DNA of 54,226 bases from [Flexibacter] sp. ATCC 35208. GTDB lineage: Bacteria > Bacteroidota > Bacteroidia > Chitinophagales > Chitinophagaceae. The stretch lies in assembly GCF_001975825.1 (NCBI RefSeq), contig NZ_MTKN01000008.1, positions 68,063 to 122,288 on the forward strand, read 5' to 3'. The first letter of the stretch is position 1; each line of letters starts with the position of its first letter. The notes under the pieces were generated by a model. That model searched no databases, was not told the origin of the DNA, and saw only the letters and a program-made list of their open reading frames with translations. Positions 24,544 to 32,606 of the stretch are shown here, piece after piece. Position numbers and translations under genes: made by a program.

Positions 24544-24705
24544 TTTTATGCTCACTCAAACCCTTTATTCATCAATATTTCAGCCGATAGTGCTATCACA
24601 ATTATGTGATAATTTATCATAGCATGGTTATTCCATTTTTTGGAAAAAATTCCAATCTCAGGATACACATTCAACGTAAAGCAATAAGAATGAAGTCAAT
24701 AAGAT

Positions 24706-26064
24706 TTAGATAGCACTACTGAATAGCTGTGATTGTGGTTGTCTGCGCCATAAACGAGCATCAAATGCCATACAGATATTACGGATAAAAGGACGTCCTT
24801 TTTCTGTTACAAAAACCTTCTTTGGTTTTACAGCAACTAACCCATCCTTTTCAAGTTCCTGCAGTCTTTGCAAACCTTCTACAATCGCATCACACTGCAC
24901 ATCTGCCTTGTTCCAGGTAGTTTCAAAATTGCACATCAGTGCCTGAATATGGCGGCGAAGTAACAGGTCTTCGGTACTCAGAATATGTCCTCTTACTACC
25001 GGAAAGTCATCGTTGTTTACCCTTTCCATCCACCGATCGATCGTCTTCTCGTTTTGTGTATAAGCATACCAGCTATCGCCGATAGATGATGCACCTAAAC
25101 CAATCATCAGTGAAGTATGATGATCTGTATAACCCATAAAGTTGCGGTGCAGGGTACCCTCCTGTGCTGAGCGGTACAGGGAATCATGTGGACGGGCAAA
25201 GTGATCCATTCCTATCTCTGTATACCCATTTTCAGCAAACATCGTTTTACCCAATTCGTACAGCGCGCGTTTTTCTTCATCCTTAGGCAAGTCTGTTTCA
25301 GAATATTTGCGCTGACCATTTCCCTTGATCCAGGGTACGTGTGCATAGCTATAGAATGAAATCCTGTCCGGACCCAGATTGATAATCTTATTAATGGTAT
25401 CCTGTACACTTGTCATCGTTTGTAAAGGCAAACCATACACCAGGTCATAGTTGATGGAAGTAAATCCAATCTCCCTGGCCTCGTTCGTAACCCGCTCCAC
25501 CGTTTCAAAAGGTTGTATACGGTTGATAATATCCTGCACCTTTGGATCAAAATCCTGGATACCCAGACTCATACGTCTGAACCCTAAATTGTACAGGGTT
25601 TGCATATGTGCCACAGTGGTATTATTGGGATGCCCTTCAAAACTCAGAGACGCATCAGAGATCAGGTCAGCATGTTCATAAATACCAATGATGAGTTGCG
25701 CCAGGTTGTCGGCGCTGAAGAAAGTAGGCGTACCTCCTCCAAGGTGAATTTCGCGGATTCTCGGGCGTTTTTCAAACAGTTTAATGTAGAGGCCCCACTC
25801 CCGTAAGATAGCGTCCATATAGGGCTTTTCTACCCCATGATTGATGGTTATATGCTTGTTGCATCCACAATAAGTGCACAACTTTTCGCAATAAGGAAGG
25901 TGTATGTAAATGCTGATACCCTCGGTTGAGTTGGTCGCCTTAAAAGATTCCTGCAGGGATTGTTTCCATCTTGTAGCATCAAAGGTTGATTCATCCCAGT
26001 AGGGAACGGTGGGATAACTGGTGTACCGTGGTGCAGCGGTATTATATTTCTGAATGAGAGTCAT
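24706..26064 (-). CDS. hemN: Oxygen-independent coproporphyrinogen III oxidase HemN
   Basis: 452 residues from ATG 26064; a TTG at 26073 would overlap the upstream stop and is less likely. Radical SAM motif HLPYCEKLCTYCGCNK (CxxxCxxC plus the extra Cys of HemN, about 58-70), GGGTPTFFS (about 110), and SIGLGASSIGD-type block MIGLGASSIGDSWYAY with the C-terminal HemN domain. Converts coproporphyrinogen III to protoporphyrinogen IX without oxygen, supplying heme when oxygen is low. It ends the cbb3 gene set, 5 bases after the SafE-like gene, so heme supply is made together with the heme-rich oxidase. Confidence 0.93.
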   Translation of the reverse strand: MTLIQKYNTAAPRYTSYPTVPYWDESTFDATRWKQSLQESFKATNSTEGISIYIHLPYCEKLCTYCGCNKHITINHGVEKPYMDAILREWGLYIKLFEKRPRIREIHLGGGTPTFFSADNLAQLIIGIYEHADLISDASLSFEGHPNNTTVAHMQTLYNLGFRRMSLGIQDFDPKVQDIINRIQPFETVERVTNEAREIGFTSINYDLVYGLPLQTMTSVQDTINKIINLGPDRISFYSYAHVPWIKGNGQRKYSETDLPKDEEKRALYELGKTMFAENGYTEIGMDHFARPHDSLYRSAQEGTLHRNFMGYTDHHTSLMIGLGASSIGDSWYAYTQNEKTIDRWMERVNNDDFPVVRGHILSTEDLLLRRHIQALMCNFETTWNKADVQCDAIVEGLQRLQELEKDGLVAVKPKKVFVTEKGRPFIRNICMAFDARLWRRQPQSQLFSSAI

Positions 26065-26069
26065 TGTAG

Positions 26070-26783
26070 TCAAGGTTTAATACAGTGTAAAGAAACCCGC
26101 TCTTCCTGAGGAGAAAGTACCGGACTGATATACGGAATGCCCAGGTTCAGGCCACGCATGATCAGCAAGATGGCCATAATGCCGGCTATAACGGGTATGA
26201 AACGTCTGATGCGGTTACGGAAACGCAGACTGATCAGCTCTGTGAACCAGCTTACCGCTACCATCGCCGGTAAGGTGCCCGTTCCAAAAGCTGTCATGAA
26301 CAGTGCTCCCTGCCAGGTTGCACCTGTTGCTATCGCGCCTGCTATGGCGAAGTAAACCAATCCACAGGGCAGTAAGCCGTTGAAAAAACCGATTGCATAA
26401 AGTGTACTGAAACGACGTTGACGAAGTAAGTTGCCAAGGATCGATTTAATTCTTTTGGTATAAAATCCTCCTATTGCAGGAAGACGAAAGGACTTCCATC
26501 CGTACTGAAAAAAAATGACCAGCAGCAATAACCCTCCTACTGTAATAGAAAGCCATTGCTGCAGGCCACCGAGATAAAATTGTCTGCCCAGCCATCCGAA
26601 AAAGATGCCAAGGCCTGTATAAGCGCTCACACGTCCTGCATTGTACAGTAATATGCCTCCCAGCCTGCGCGTACCTTCCAGGTGCTGAACCGGCAAAGTA
26701 AGCGCTATCGGCCCGCACATACCTATGCAGTGAAAACTGCCTATAAAACCCAGCGAAAGCGCATAAAGAAATGTCAGGAACAT
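26070..26783 (-). CDS. SafE/TauE-type membrane protein of the cbb3 cluster
   Basis: 237 residues with about six hydrophobic segments. The N-terminal motif GFIGSFHCIGMCGPIALTLP (about 13-32) is the conserved metal-binding-like signature of the SafE family members found in cbb3 operons. A proline/cysteine motif follows at FFNGLLPCGLVYFAIAGA (about 133-150). Role inferred: copper or cytochrome maturation for the oxidase. It lies 17 bases after ccoH and 5 before hemN. Confidence 0.82.
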   Translation of the reverse strand: MFLTFLYALSLGFIGSFHCIGMCGPIALTLPVQHLEGTRRLGGILLYNAGRVSAYTGLGIFFGWLGRQFYLGGLQQWLSITVGGLLLLVIFFQYGWKSFRLPAIGGFYTKRIKSILGNLLRQRRFSTLYAIGFFNGLLPCGLVYFAIAGAIATGATWQGALFMTAFGTGTLPAMVAVSWFTELISLRFRNRIRRFIPVIAGIMAILLIMRGLNLGIPYISPVLSPQEERVSLHCIKP

Positions 26784-26800
26784 ATTGTGTGCTGTTTAAA

Positions 26801-27238
26801 TTAGTTCACCGATATATTCTCTTCCTGGACGTAGTGTTTGCCCTTGGCATCCCATTCCATTTGAACCTGGTAATCACCCTTTTTCAGTTTCTGTTTGCTG
26901 ATGCTCATAGTACCTTCTACACCAGCGCGGAGCGGAACTGTTACGTCCTGACGGGAATCCGCAGCTTTGTAAAAAAGGATCTTACCACTCAGTGGTGTTC
27001 CCTGCATTTCAGGAGGGAAAGTCACATCTATATGATCGCCGGCCTGATCGATCTTCACCGGTGCCGAAAGTAATGCTGCTTCTTTACGTCCGTCTATCAC
27101 CTGTTGGTATTTCAGCTCTTCCGCATAATAGTCATTGTTCACCATTTCCACATGTGCATGCATACTCTTGGTAACCAATGTGAGCATACCGGCGGCAAAA
27201 AGAACGAATACAACGATGATGCTATGTCCCCAGTTCAT
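26801..27238 (-). CDS. ccoH: FixH/CcoH family oxidase maturation protein
   Basis: 145 residues from ATG 27238, which directly precedes the hydrophobic start NWGHSIIVVFVLFAAGMLTLV (one membrane anchor); a longer frame to 27322 lies inside ccoG and is rejected. The periplasmic part has the FixH features NNDYYAEELKYQQVIDGR and a beta-sandwich ending KGKHYVQEE. CcoH/FixH acts with CcoI and CcoS in cbb3 assembly. It follows ccoG by 19 bases. Confidence 0.88.
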   Translation of the reverse strand: MNWGHSIIVVFVLFAAGMLTLVTKSMHAHVEMVNNDYYAEELKYQQVIDGRKEAALLSAPVKIDQAGDHIDVTFPPEMQGTPLSGKILFYKAADSRQDVTVPLRAGVEGTMSISKQKLKKGDYQVQMEWDAKGKHYVQEENISVN

Positions 27239-27257
27239 GATGATTAGTTTATAAAAG

Positions 27258-28646
27258 TTATTGGAATTGTATCGGTCCCAGGAAAGTAGTTTTGATGGAA
27301 CCGGTTTTCTTGTCGCCTGCATATAGTGCTACATGCAGCACCGTTTTTCTTTTCCCGATCGCACTTTTGGGTAATACGATAAAGAAGGTGCCTTCTCCCT
27401 GTGATTCTGCTTTTACTTTGATCACAGAAGCGCCAATTGATTGTATACGACCTGCTATATCTTCCAGTCTCAACGTCAGCGGAATATCAGCTGTCGTTTT
27501 GTTGATTAGTTTTACACTGTACAGGTTGGATACGCTGTCCTCTCCTCTCTCCTGGTACAACATACCTCCAGCACGGATGATATCGCCACCTACCGGTTGT
27601 CTGCTTGCCAGCATAAAAGTGATGGCTGCAACGATCAGCACCAGGATACTGCTGTACACTTTCATACGGGCGGTGATCGTCAGCGGTTGTTTGTTGGCAA
27701 TACCATCTTCTGATGCGTAACGGATCAGGTTCAAAGGTCTGTTCACCTTCGCCATCATGAAATTACATGCATCGATACAGGCAGTACAGCCTACGCATTC
27801 CAGCTGGGTGCCGTTACGGATGTCTATACCTGTGGGGCACACCTTTACACATTGTGCACAGTCGATACAATCTCCGAAGGCAGCATCCTGTTGTTTCTTA
27901 AAATGGCTTCTGGGTTCTCCCCTTGAGTAGTCGTATGCTACGATCACGGAATTTTTGTCCAGCAATGCGCCTTGTAAACGGCCATACGGACAGACAATAG
28001 TACATACCTGCTCCCTGAAAAAAGCAAAGACGCCATAAAAAATGCCTGCAAAAATGAGAATGGCCGTAAGGCCACCAATATGTTCAGTTACAGGTCCCGT
28101 AATAATGCGCGAAAGGTTGTCTAAACCTATAATGTAAGCCAGAAAGGTGTTGGCGATCACGAATGAAAGCGTATAAAATAACACCTGTTTGCTGGTCTTT
28201 TTGAAAATCTTGTCTGTAGTCCAGGGGGCTTGATTCAGTACTCGCTGTGCAGCCGCATCACCTTCTATCCAGTATTCTATCTTTCGGAAAAGCATTTCCA
28301 TAAAGATGGTCTGGGGGCACGCCCAACCGCAAAAAAGACGGCCAAAGGCCATCGTAAAGATGACTATAAAGAGGATAAAGGCAACCATTGCCAACCCGAA
28401 GATGAAGAAATCCTGGGGCCAGAAAAGAGCGCCGAAGAGGATAAAACGGCCTTCAACTACGTTAATTAAAAAAAGGGGCCGGCCGTTTATCTGAATAAAC
28501 GGTCCGGCAAAAAACGCAATGAAATAGAGATAGCTAAGAATACTTCTCGCATTATAAAGTTTACCCTTAGGTCTCTGTGCATAAATCCAATTGCGTTTCC
28601 CTTGTTTATCCACAGTCGCCAAACTGTCTCGAAACGTTGTATCCAT
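27258..28646 (-). CDS. ccoG: CcoG/FixG cytochrome oxidase accessory protein
   Basis: 462 residues from ATG 28646; the frame runs on to 28766 inside ccoP but the extension is not homologous-looking. Membrane segments in the first 240 residues, CGWACPQTIFMEMLFR (about 107), then two ferredoxin-type clusters CIDCAQCVKVCPTG and CVGCTACIDACNF (about 255-310), and a C-terminal periplasmic Ig-like domain (IKVKAESQGEGTFFIVLP). CcoG reduces Cu(II) to Cu(I) for insertion into the oxidase in studied proteobacteria. Part of the cco operon. Confidence 0.93.
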   Translation of the reverse strand: MDTTFRDSLATVDKQGKRNWIYAQRPKGKLYNARSILSYLYFIAFFAGPFIQINGRPLFLINVVEGRFILFGALFWPQDFFIFGLAMVAFILFIVIFTMAFGRLFCGWACPQTIFMEMLFRKIEYWIEGDAAAQRVLNQAPWTTDKIFKKTSKQVLFYTLSFVIANTFLAYIIGLDNLSRIITGPVTEHIGGLTAILIFAGIFYGVFAFFREQVCTIVCPYGRLQGALLDKNSVIVAYDYSRGEPRSHFKKQQDAAFGDCIDCAQCVKVCPTGIDIRNGTQLECVGCTACIDACNFMMAKVNRPLNLIRYASEDGIANKQPLTITARMKVYSSILVLIVAAITFMLASRQPVGGDIIRAGGMLYQERGEDSVSNLYSVKLINKTTADIPLTLRLEDIAGRIQSIGASVIKVKAESQGEGTFFIVLPKSAIGKRKTVLHVALYAGDKKTGSIKTTFLGPIQFQ

Positions 28647-28713
28647 TGTGAACGCATTAAAAAGTGGGCCGGGACTGATTTCCGTATAACCGGTCAGTCC
28701 GGCCCGTGAAAGG

Positions 28714-29817
28714 TTATTTTTCCAGATTACCCTGTGGCTCCTTCGGATTAGGAGGGTTAGTGCCATGAATACTCTTTACATAGCTTGCTAACTGTGCCAG
28801 CTGTCCGGGAGAGAAATCATCTTTCCATGACTTCATCCCTTTTTCAGGTATGCCATATTTGATAGTCGTGAATACCTTGTTGATCGTTCCTCCATGTAGC
28901 CAGTAGTCATCCGTGAGGTTGGGTCCTACCACACCCTGACCCTGTGGGCCATGGCAGGGAGCACAATTGCTCGCGAAAAGTTTGGCCGCAGCAGCCAGAT
29001 CCGCAGGATCGGTCAGCTGTTTCAAAGTATTCTCATCTACATTGTTCGCCGCATTTTTCAGATAGGCAGCTTTAGCTTCATCCGCTTTCGCATTGGCTAT
29101 AGCCAGCTCTTCTATCTGTGATGGTGCTGAGTGAGCAACCTGGAATCGCCAGAGGTATACTACGGCAAATACAATACTGATGTAGAACCCGTATCTCCAC
29201 CATGGAGGTGTTGGATTGTTCAGCTCATGGATACCATCGTAATCGTGGCCCATGTCTGCTTCAGCTTCAGAGTCAGCATCCAGCGTCTTAGTGTCATTCA
29301 GCTTTTCCAGCCAGTGGATACTTTTTTTGCCTTCAGCTACTGCTTTTTCAGCTTTCTCAGCTCTTACTTTACGTCTGCTCTTAATACCCACCAGGATACG
29401 AAGCGCATACAGCAGAGCGATGATAACGAGGAGTTCAAGGCCGATTACAGAGATCAGCAGGTAAAAGGAAGATGTGGACAGACCGCTGATGATGTTTGTT
29501 GTGGCTGTTGTTGTCACAGCTTCCTGTGCCATAGCGCCGGAAGCTGAAAAGAGGCTGCCTACCAGTAAGCCTCCGATCAGGAGTGCTTTACTGTTTTTCA
29601 GTCGCTCCTTATAGATGTCAATAGCACCAATAACAGCACTACCCAATATTACAATAGCGATGAACAGGCCTACGATCACGGTGAGGAGTACGATAGCTAC
29701 AGGGTGGCCCAGTTCTGATGGACCATCTGGCTTGTAGGAGGTGTATTCTTCCGCAGCCGCAGGTAAGCTGGCCAGCAGTGAGAACAACAGTGTTGTATTA
29801 AAAAGTCTTTTCTTCAT
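28714..29817 (-). CDS. ccoP: cbb3 oxidase subunit III, CcoP, single c-type heme
   Basis: 367 residues. A signal-like start (LLFSLLASLPAAA), then membrane segments about 37-62, 80-100 and 115-140, and a further one at about 212-230 (WRYGFYISIVFAVVYLWRF, the usual CcoP anchor). The C-terminal cytochrome c domain has one heme motif CAPCHGPQGQG (about 290) and Met ligand candidates GMKSW. Most CcoP proteins have two CxxCH motifs; only one is present here. The first 190 residues (extra helices plus a Lys/Ala/Glu-rich cytoplasmic loop) are longer than proteobacterial CcoP. Passes electrons to CcoO. Confidence 0.9.
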   Translation of the reverse strand: MKKRLFNTTLLFSLLASLPAAAEEYTSYKPDGPSELGHPVAIVLLTVIVGLFIAIVILGSAVIGAIDIYKERLKNSKALLIGGLLVGSLFSASGAMAQEAVTTTATTNIISGLSTSSFYLLISVIGLELLVIIALLYALRILVGIKSRRKVRAEKAEKAVAEGKKSIHWLEKLNDTKTLDADSEAEADMGHDYDGIHELNNPTPPWWRYGFYISIVFAVVYLWRFQVAHSAPSQIEELAIANAKADEAKAAYLKNAANNVDENTLKQLTDPADLAAAAKLFASNCAPCHGPQGQGVVGPNLTDDYWLHGGTINKVFTTIKYGIPEKGMKSWKDDFSPGQLAQLASYVKSIHGTNPPNPKEPQGNLEK

Positions 29818-29830
29818 TGTTGGTCAGGTT

Positions 29831-29995
29831 TCAGCTTTCGTCTAATGGGATATTACTGATGTGGTCCACCATACCTTTTGGTGCTTTGAAAGCCCAGAAG
29901 GCCGCTACTATAAAGAACAGCGAAAAGAGGACCAGCGATATCAGCGGGTAAATGGTTACACCGGTGATGGATTGCAGATAGTTTATGAACTTCAT
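29831..29995 (-). CDS. ccoQ: CcoQ-like small subunit (54 aa)
   Basis: ATG at 29995 to TGA at 29831 encodes 54 residues: short N-terminus, one membrane helix (about 17-36, PLISLVLFSLFFIVAAFW) and a short tail AFKAPKGMVDHISNIPLDES. Position between ccoNO and ccoP (11 and 13 bases away) and the FW(A/V)F-K ending of the helix match CcoQ/FixQ, which stabilises the oxidase. A frame read in another phase through this region is a shadow. Confidence 0.85.
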   Translation of the reverse strand: MKFINYLQSITGVTIYPLISLVLFSLFFIVAAFWAFKAPKGMVDHISNIPLDES

Positions 29996-30006
29996 GATAA
30001 ATCAGT

Positions 30007-32115
30007 TTATTTCGTTTTGATATCCTTACCCATCCTTTGCAGATAAGCAATTAACGCTACGATTTCACGGTCTTTACCAACATGCAGTTTTTCTTTTTCC
30101 AGAGAACCGGCAATTTCATTTGCTTGTTTTTCCAGATCTGCGGTTGCCTGATTTTCATATCCTGGCGCGTATGGTACACCGAGTTTACGCATTACATTGA
30201 TCATAGCTGGTGTCTTGGTCTTATCCAGTCTGTCTTCAAATAACCATGGGTATCTTGGCATGATAGAACCTGGAGACATAGAGGTTGGATCCAGCATGTG
30301 ATTGTAATGCCATGAGTCAGGATACTTGCCACCTATTCTGGCCAGATCCGGACCGGTACGTTTTGAACCCCATTGGAACGGGTGATCGTACACGAATTCA
30401 CCTGCTTTGGAATATTCACCGTAACGGGCTACCTCATCACGGAAAGGACGGATCATCTGGGAGTGACAGGTATAACAACCTTCGCGGATGTAAATATCAC
30501 GGCCATGCAGTTCAAGCGGCGTATAAGGTTTTACGCTGGAGATAGTAGGAATGTTGCTTCTTACCAGGAAGGTAGGCACCAGTTCCAGTAAACCACCAAT
30601 TGCTACTACGATCAGACTGAATACTGCCAGTTGAATTGGACGACGTTCAATCCAGTTGTGCCAGTGTGCTTTACCATGTACCTCTATCACTTTTGGCAGT
30701 GCTGGTGCTTCTGCAGCTTCGTCAGCTACAAACGTACCACGACTGATCGTCTTCGCCAGGTTCACAATCATCAGTATCACACCAGAGATGTAGAATACAC
30801 CACCTACAGCACGCAATGCATACATTGGAACAACCGTGTGAACTGTTTCAAGGAACTGATATTTCAACTGTCCTTCAGCAGTAAACTCTTTCCACATCAT
30901 GCTCTGAGTGAAAGCAGCCCAATACATTGGAATCACATAGAAGATGATACCCAGGGTACCCAGCCAGAAGTGAGTATTTGCCCATTTGCGGTTGTACAGT
31001 TCCGTGCTGAAAATACGTGGCAGCATCCAATACAGGATACCGAAGGTCAGGAAGCCATTCCAACCCAGTGCACCTACGTGTACGTGAGCGATAGTCCAGT
31101 CGGTATAGTGGCTGATAGCATTTACGTTTTTAAGGGAGAGCATCGGACCTTCGAATGTAGACATACCATAACAGGTCAGTGCTACTACAAAGAATTTCAG
31201 TATCGCATCTTCCCTTACTTTATCCCAGGCACCACGCAGCGTGAGCAGACCATTCAGCATACCACCCCATGAGGGAGCAATCAGCATGATGGAGAATACA
31301 GTACCCAGTGACTGTGCCCATTCAGGAAGAGCAGTATATAACAGGTGGTGAGGACCAGCCCAGATGTAAATAAAGATCAGCGCCCAGAAGTGGATGATAG
31401 ACCAGCGATAGGAATACACAGGTCTGTTCGCAGCTTTAGGTACGAAGTAGTACATAAGGCCCAGGTAAGGAGTGGTCAGGAAGAACGCAACCGCATTGTG
31501 ACCGTACCACCATTGTACCAGTGCATCCTGCACACCGGCATACCAGGAGTAACTCTTCATGAAGCTCAGTGGCAACTCGAAAGAGTTGATGATGTGCAGC
31601 ATGGCAATAGCTACCCATGTACCAATGTAGAACCAGATGGCTACATACAGGTGGGCTTCTCTCCTTTTCAGAATCGTACCCAGCATGTTCGCACCAAATA
31701 CAACCCAGATAAGTGTGATAGCAATATCCAGTGGCCATTCCAGCTCGGCATATTCCTTACCGGTAGTATAACCCATGAACAGCGAAAGGGCACCACAGGC
31801 AATAATTGTCTGCCAGCCCCAGAAGTGAATTTTGCTCAGCAGGTCGCTGTACATGCGTGCCTTACACAAGCGTTGAAGTGAATAGTACACACCCATGAAA
31901 ATACCGTTACCTACGAAAGCGAAGATGACAGCATTGGTGTGAACGGGCCGGATACGGCCAAAGGTCGTAGGTGCAAAGTCCAGGTTAATGCCCGGGAGTA
32001 CCAGCGCCAGCGCGGCCCAAAGACCTGCCAGCATACCAATAAGCCCCCAGCCAATACTGGCATATGCAAACCATTTCACGGTACGGTTGTCGTACGCAAA
32101 TTTTTCAAGAGACAT
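30007..32115 (-). CDS. ccoNO: Fused cbb3 oxidase subunits I and II, CcoNO
   Basis: 702 residues. Residues 1-475 are CcoN: 12 hydrophobic segments with the heme/copper histidines in PVHTNAVIFAFVGNG, WYGHNAVAFFLTTPYLG and YTDWTIAHVHVGALGWNG. A linker (about 480-520) leads to CcoO with one anchor (about 505-525, LAVFSLIVVAIGGLLELVP) and heme c motif EGCYTCHSQMIRPF (about 555), then GPDLARIGGKYPDSWHYNH. Fusion of N and O is usual in Bacteroidota. This is the catalytic core of a high-affinity oxidase that reduces oxygen and pumps protons at low oxygen. Confidence 0.96.
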   Translation of the reverse strand: MSLEKFAYDNRTVKWFAYASIGWGLIGMLAGLWAALALVLPGINLDFAPTTFGRIRPVHTNAVIFAFVGNGIFMGVYYSLQRLCKARMYSDLLSKIHFWGWQTIIACGALSLFMGYTTGKEYAELEWPLDIAITLIWVVFGANMLGTILKRREAHLYVAIWFYIGTWVAIAMLHIINSFELPLSFMKSYSWYAGVQDALVQWWYGHNAVAFFLTTPYLGLMYYFVPKAANRPVYSYRWSIIHFWALIFIYIWAGPHHLLYTALPEWAQSLGTVFSIMLIAPSWGGMLNGLLTLRGAWDKVREDAILKFFVVALTCYGMSTFEGPMLSLKNVNAISHYTDWTIAHVHVGALGWNGFLTFGILYWMLPRIFSTELYNRKWANTHFWLGTLGIIFYVIPMYWAAFTQSMMWKEFTAEGQLKYQFLETVHTVVPMYALRAVGGVFYISGVILMIVNLAKTISRGTFVADEAAEAPALPKVIEVHGKAHWHNWIERRPIQLAVFSLIVVAIGGLLELVPTFLVRSNIPTISSVKPYTPLELHGRDIYIREGCYTCHSQMIRPFRDEVARYGEYSKAGEFVYDHPFQWGSKRTGPDLARIGGKYPDSWHYNHMLDPTSMSPGSIMPRYPWLFEDRLDKTKTPAMINVMRKLGVPYAPGYENQATADLEKQANEIAGSLEKEKLHVGKDREIVALIAYLQRMGKDIKTK

Positions 32116-32179
32116 ATTTGTGCGATTACGGATGACGAGTTGATCGTAGAAAAAAATTAAACTTCCTGTTGCTGATTAC

Positions 32180-32404
32180 TTATTGCTTACAATTAGGTGG
32201 AGTGGCAGTGCTGTTGTTGTTACAAGATGGTGCTGGTGGTGTAGATCCGCTGGCGTGTTCGGTTGGCTTGTGCTCAAAAAGAATTCGATGGGCCGGCGAG
32301 AAATGATCTTCAAACTGTCCGCTTCTTACCGACCAAATAAAGGCCGCCAGGAAACATATCGCTACCAGTAGACTGGCTCCTAGTAATAAAATGATCACGC
32401 TCAT
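32180..32404 (-). CDS. ccoS: cbb3 oxidase assembly protein CcoS
   Basis: 74 residues: one N-terminal membrane helix (SVIILLLGASLLVAICFLAAFIW, about 2-24; written here by its ends) then the CcoS signature WSVRSGQFEDHFSPAHRILF. The C-terminal 25 residues are Ser/Thr/Pro/Asn-rich with two Cys. CcoS is needed for cofactor insertion into CcoN. It is the first gene after the promoter at 32430 and lies 64 bases before ccoNO. Confidence 0.9.
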   Translation of the reverse strand: MSVIILLLGASLLVAICFLAAFIWSVRSGQFEDHFSPAHRILFEHKPTEHASGSTPPAPSCNNNSTATPPNCKQ

Positions 32405-32429
32405 GGTGAGTTGTTTTAATTTCCATGAA

Positions 32430-32437
32430 CAAAGCTA
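32430..32437 (-). promoter_or_regulatory. -7 box TAGCTTTG for the ccoS-ccoNO operon
   Basis: Exact TAnnTTTG on the minus strand, 25 bases before the ccoS ATG. No -33 TTG is present at normal spacing, which suits an activator-dependent promoter. Confidence 0.55.
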
Positions 32438-32481
32438 GCCTACTACGTTTGCGGGGACGATGATGCCGCTCAATGAGTGCG

Positions 32482-32495
32482 CTGATATAAATCAG
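32482..32495 (-). promoter_or_regulatory. Candidate Fnr box CTGATTTATATCAG
   Basis: Contains TGAT-N4-ATCA, eight of ten bases of the Fnr consensus TTGAT-N4-ATCAA. Its centre is 51.5 bases from the upstream end of the -7 box, exactly as at ccoI. It sits at the tip of a 19-bp inverted repeat (32468-32509). Confidence 0.55.
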
Positions 32496-32546
32496 TGCAC
32501 TCATTGAGCAGTATCCTGCTTTAATAAATTGAGTAGAAGAATCCTG

Positions 32547-32585
32547 AAAACCCACCTTTGCTCCCTTAGGCAAAGGCAGGTTTTT
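32547..32585 (-). terminator. Terminator after ccoI
   Basis: About 15-bp stem with two mismatches (32547-32561 with 32570-32585), 8-nt loop, T run on the minus-strand exit. It separates the ccoI transcript from ccoS. Confidence 0.6.
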
Positions 32586-32606
32586 GAAAAAAGTAATGGC
32601 CTGTTT

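Larger units (their letters stand above)
24271..24705. other. AT-rich non-coding gap with stem-loops and palindromes
   Basis: No coding frame is supported in these 435 bases. Contents: the lpxD promoter; two inverted DnaA boxes; a T-rich run 24421-24460; a short hairpin AGGGAA/TTCCCT (24467-24484); a terminator-like hairpin (24513-24543) with seven Ts on the plus strand; a dyad TATCACA-N4-TGTGATA (24594-24611) overlapping a palindrome TGATAATTTATCA (24607-24619). Confidence 0.6.

Noticed and set aside
24271..24705. Chromosome replication origin
   Set aside because: Only two exact DnaA boxes, no dnaA or other origin-linked gene, and no strand-bias turn visible in gene orientation; kept only as a finding to check.
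30631..31272. 213-codon plus-strand frame opposite ccoNO
   Set aside because: Antisense shadow of a clearly real membrane protein gene; similar shadows at 14482-15090 and 6378-6977 were rejected for the same reason.
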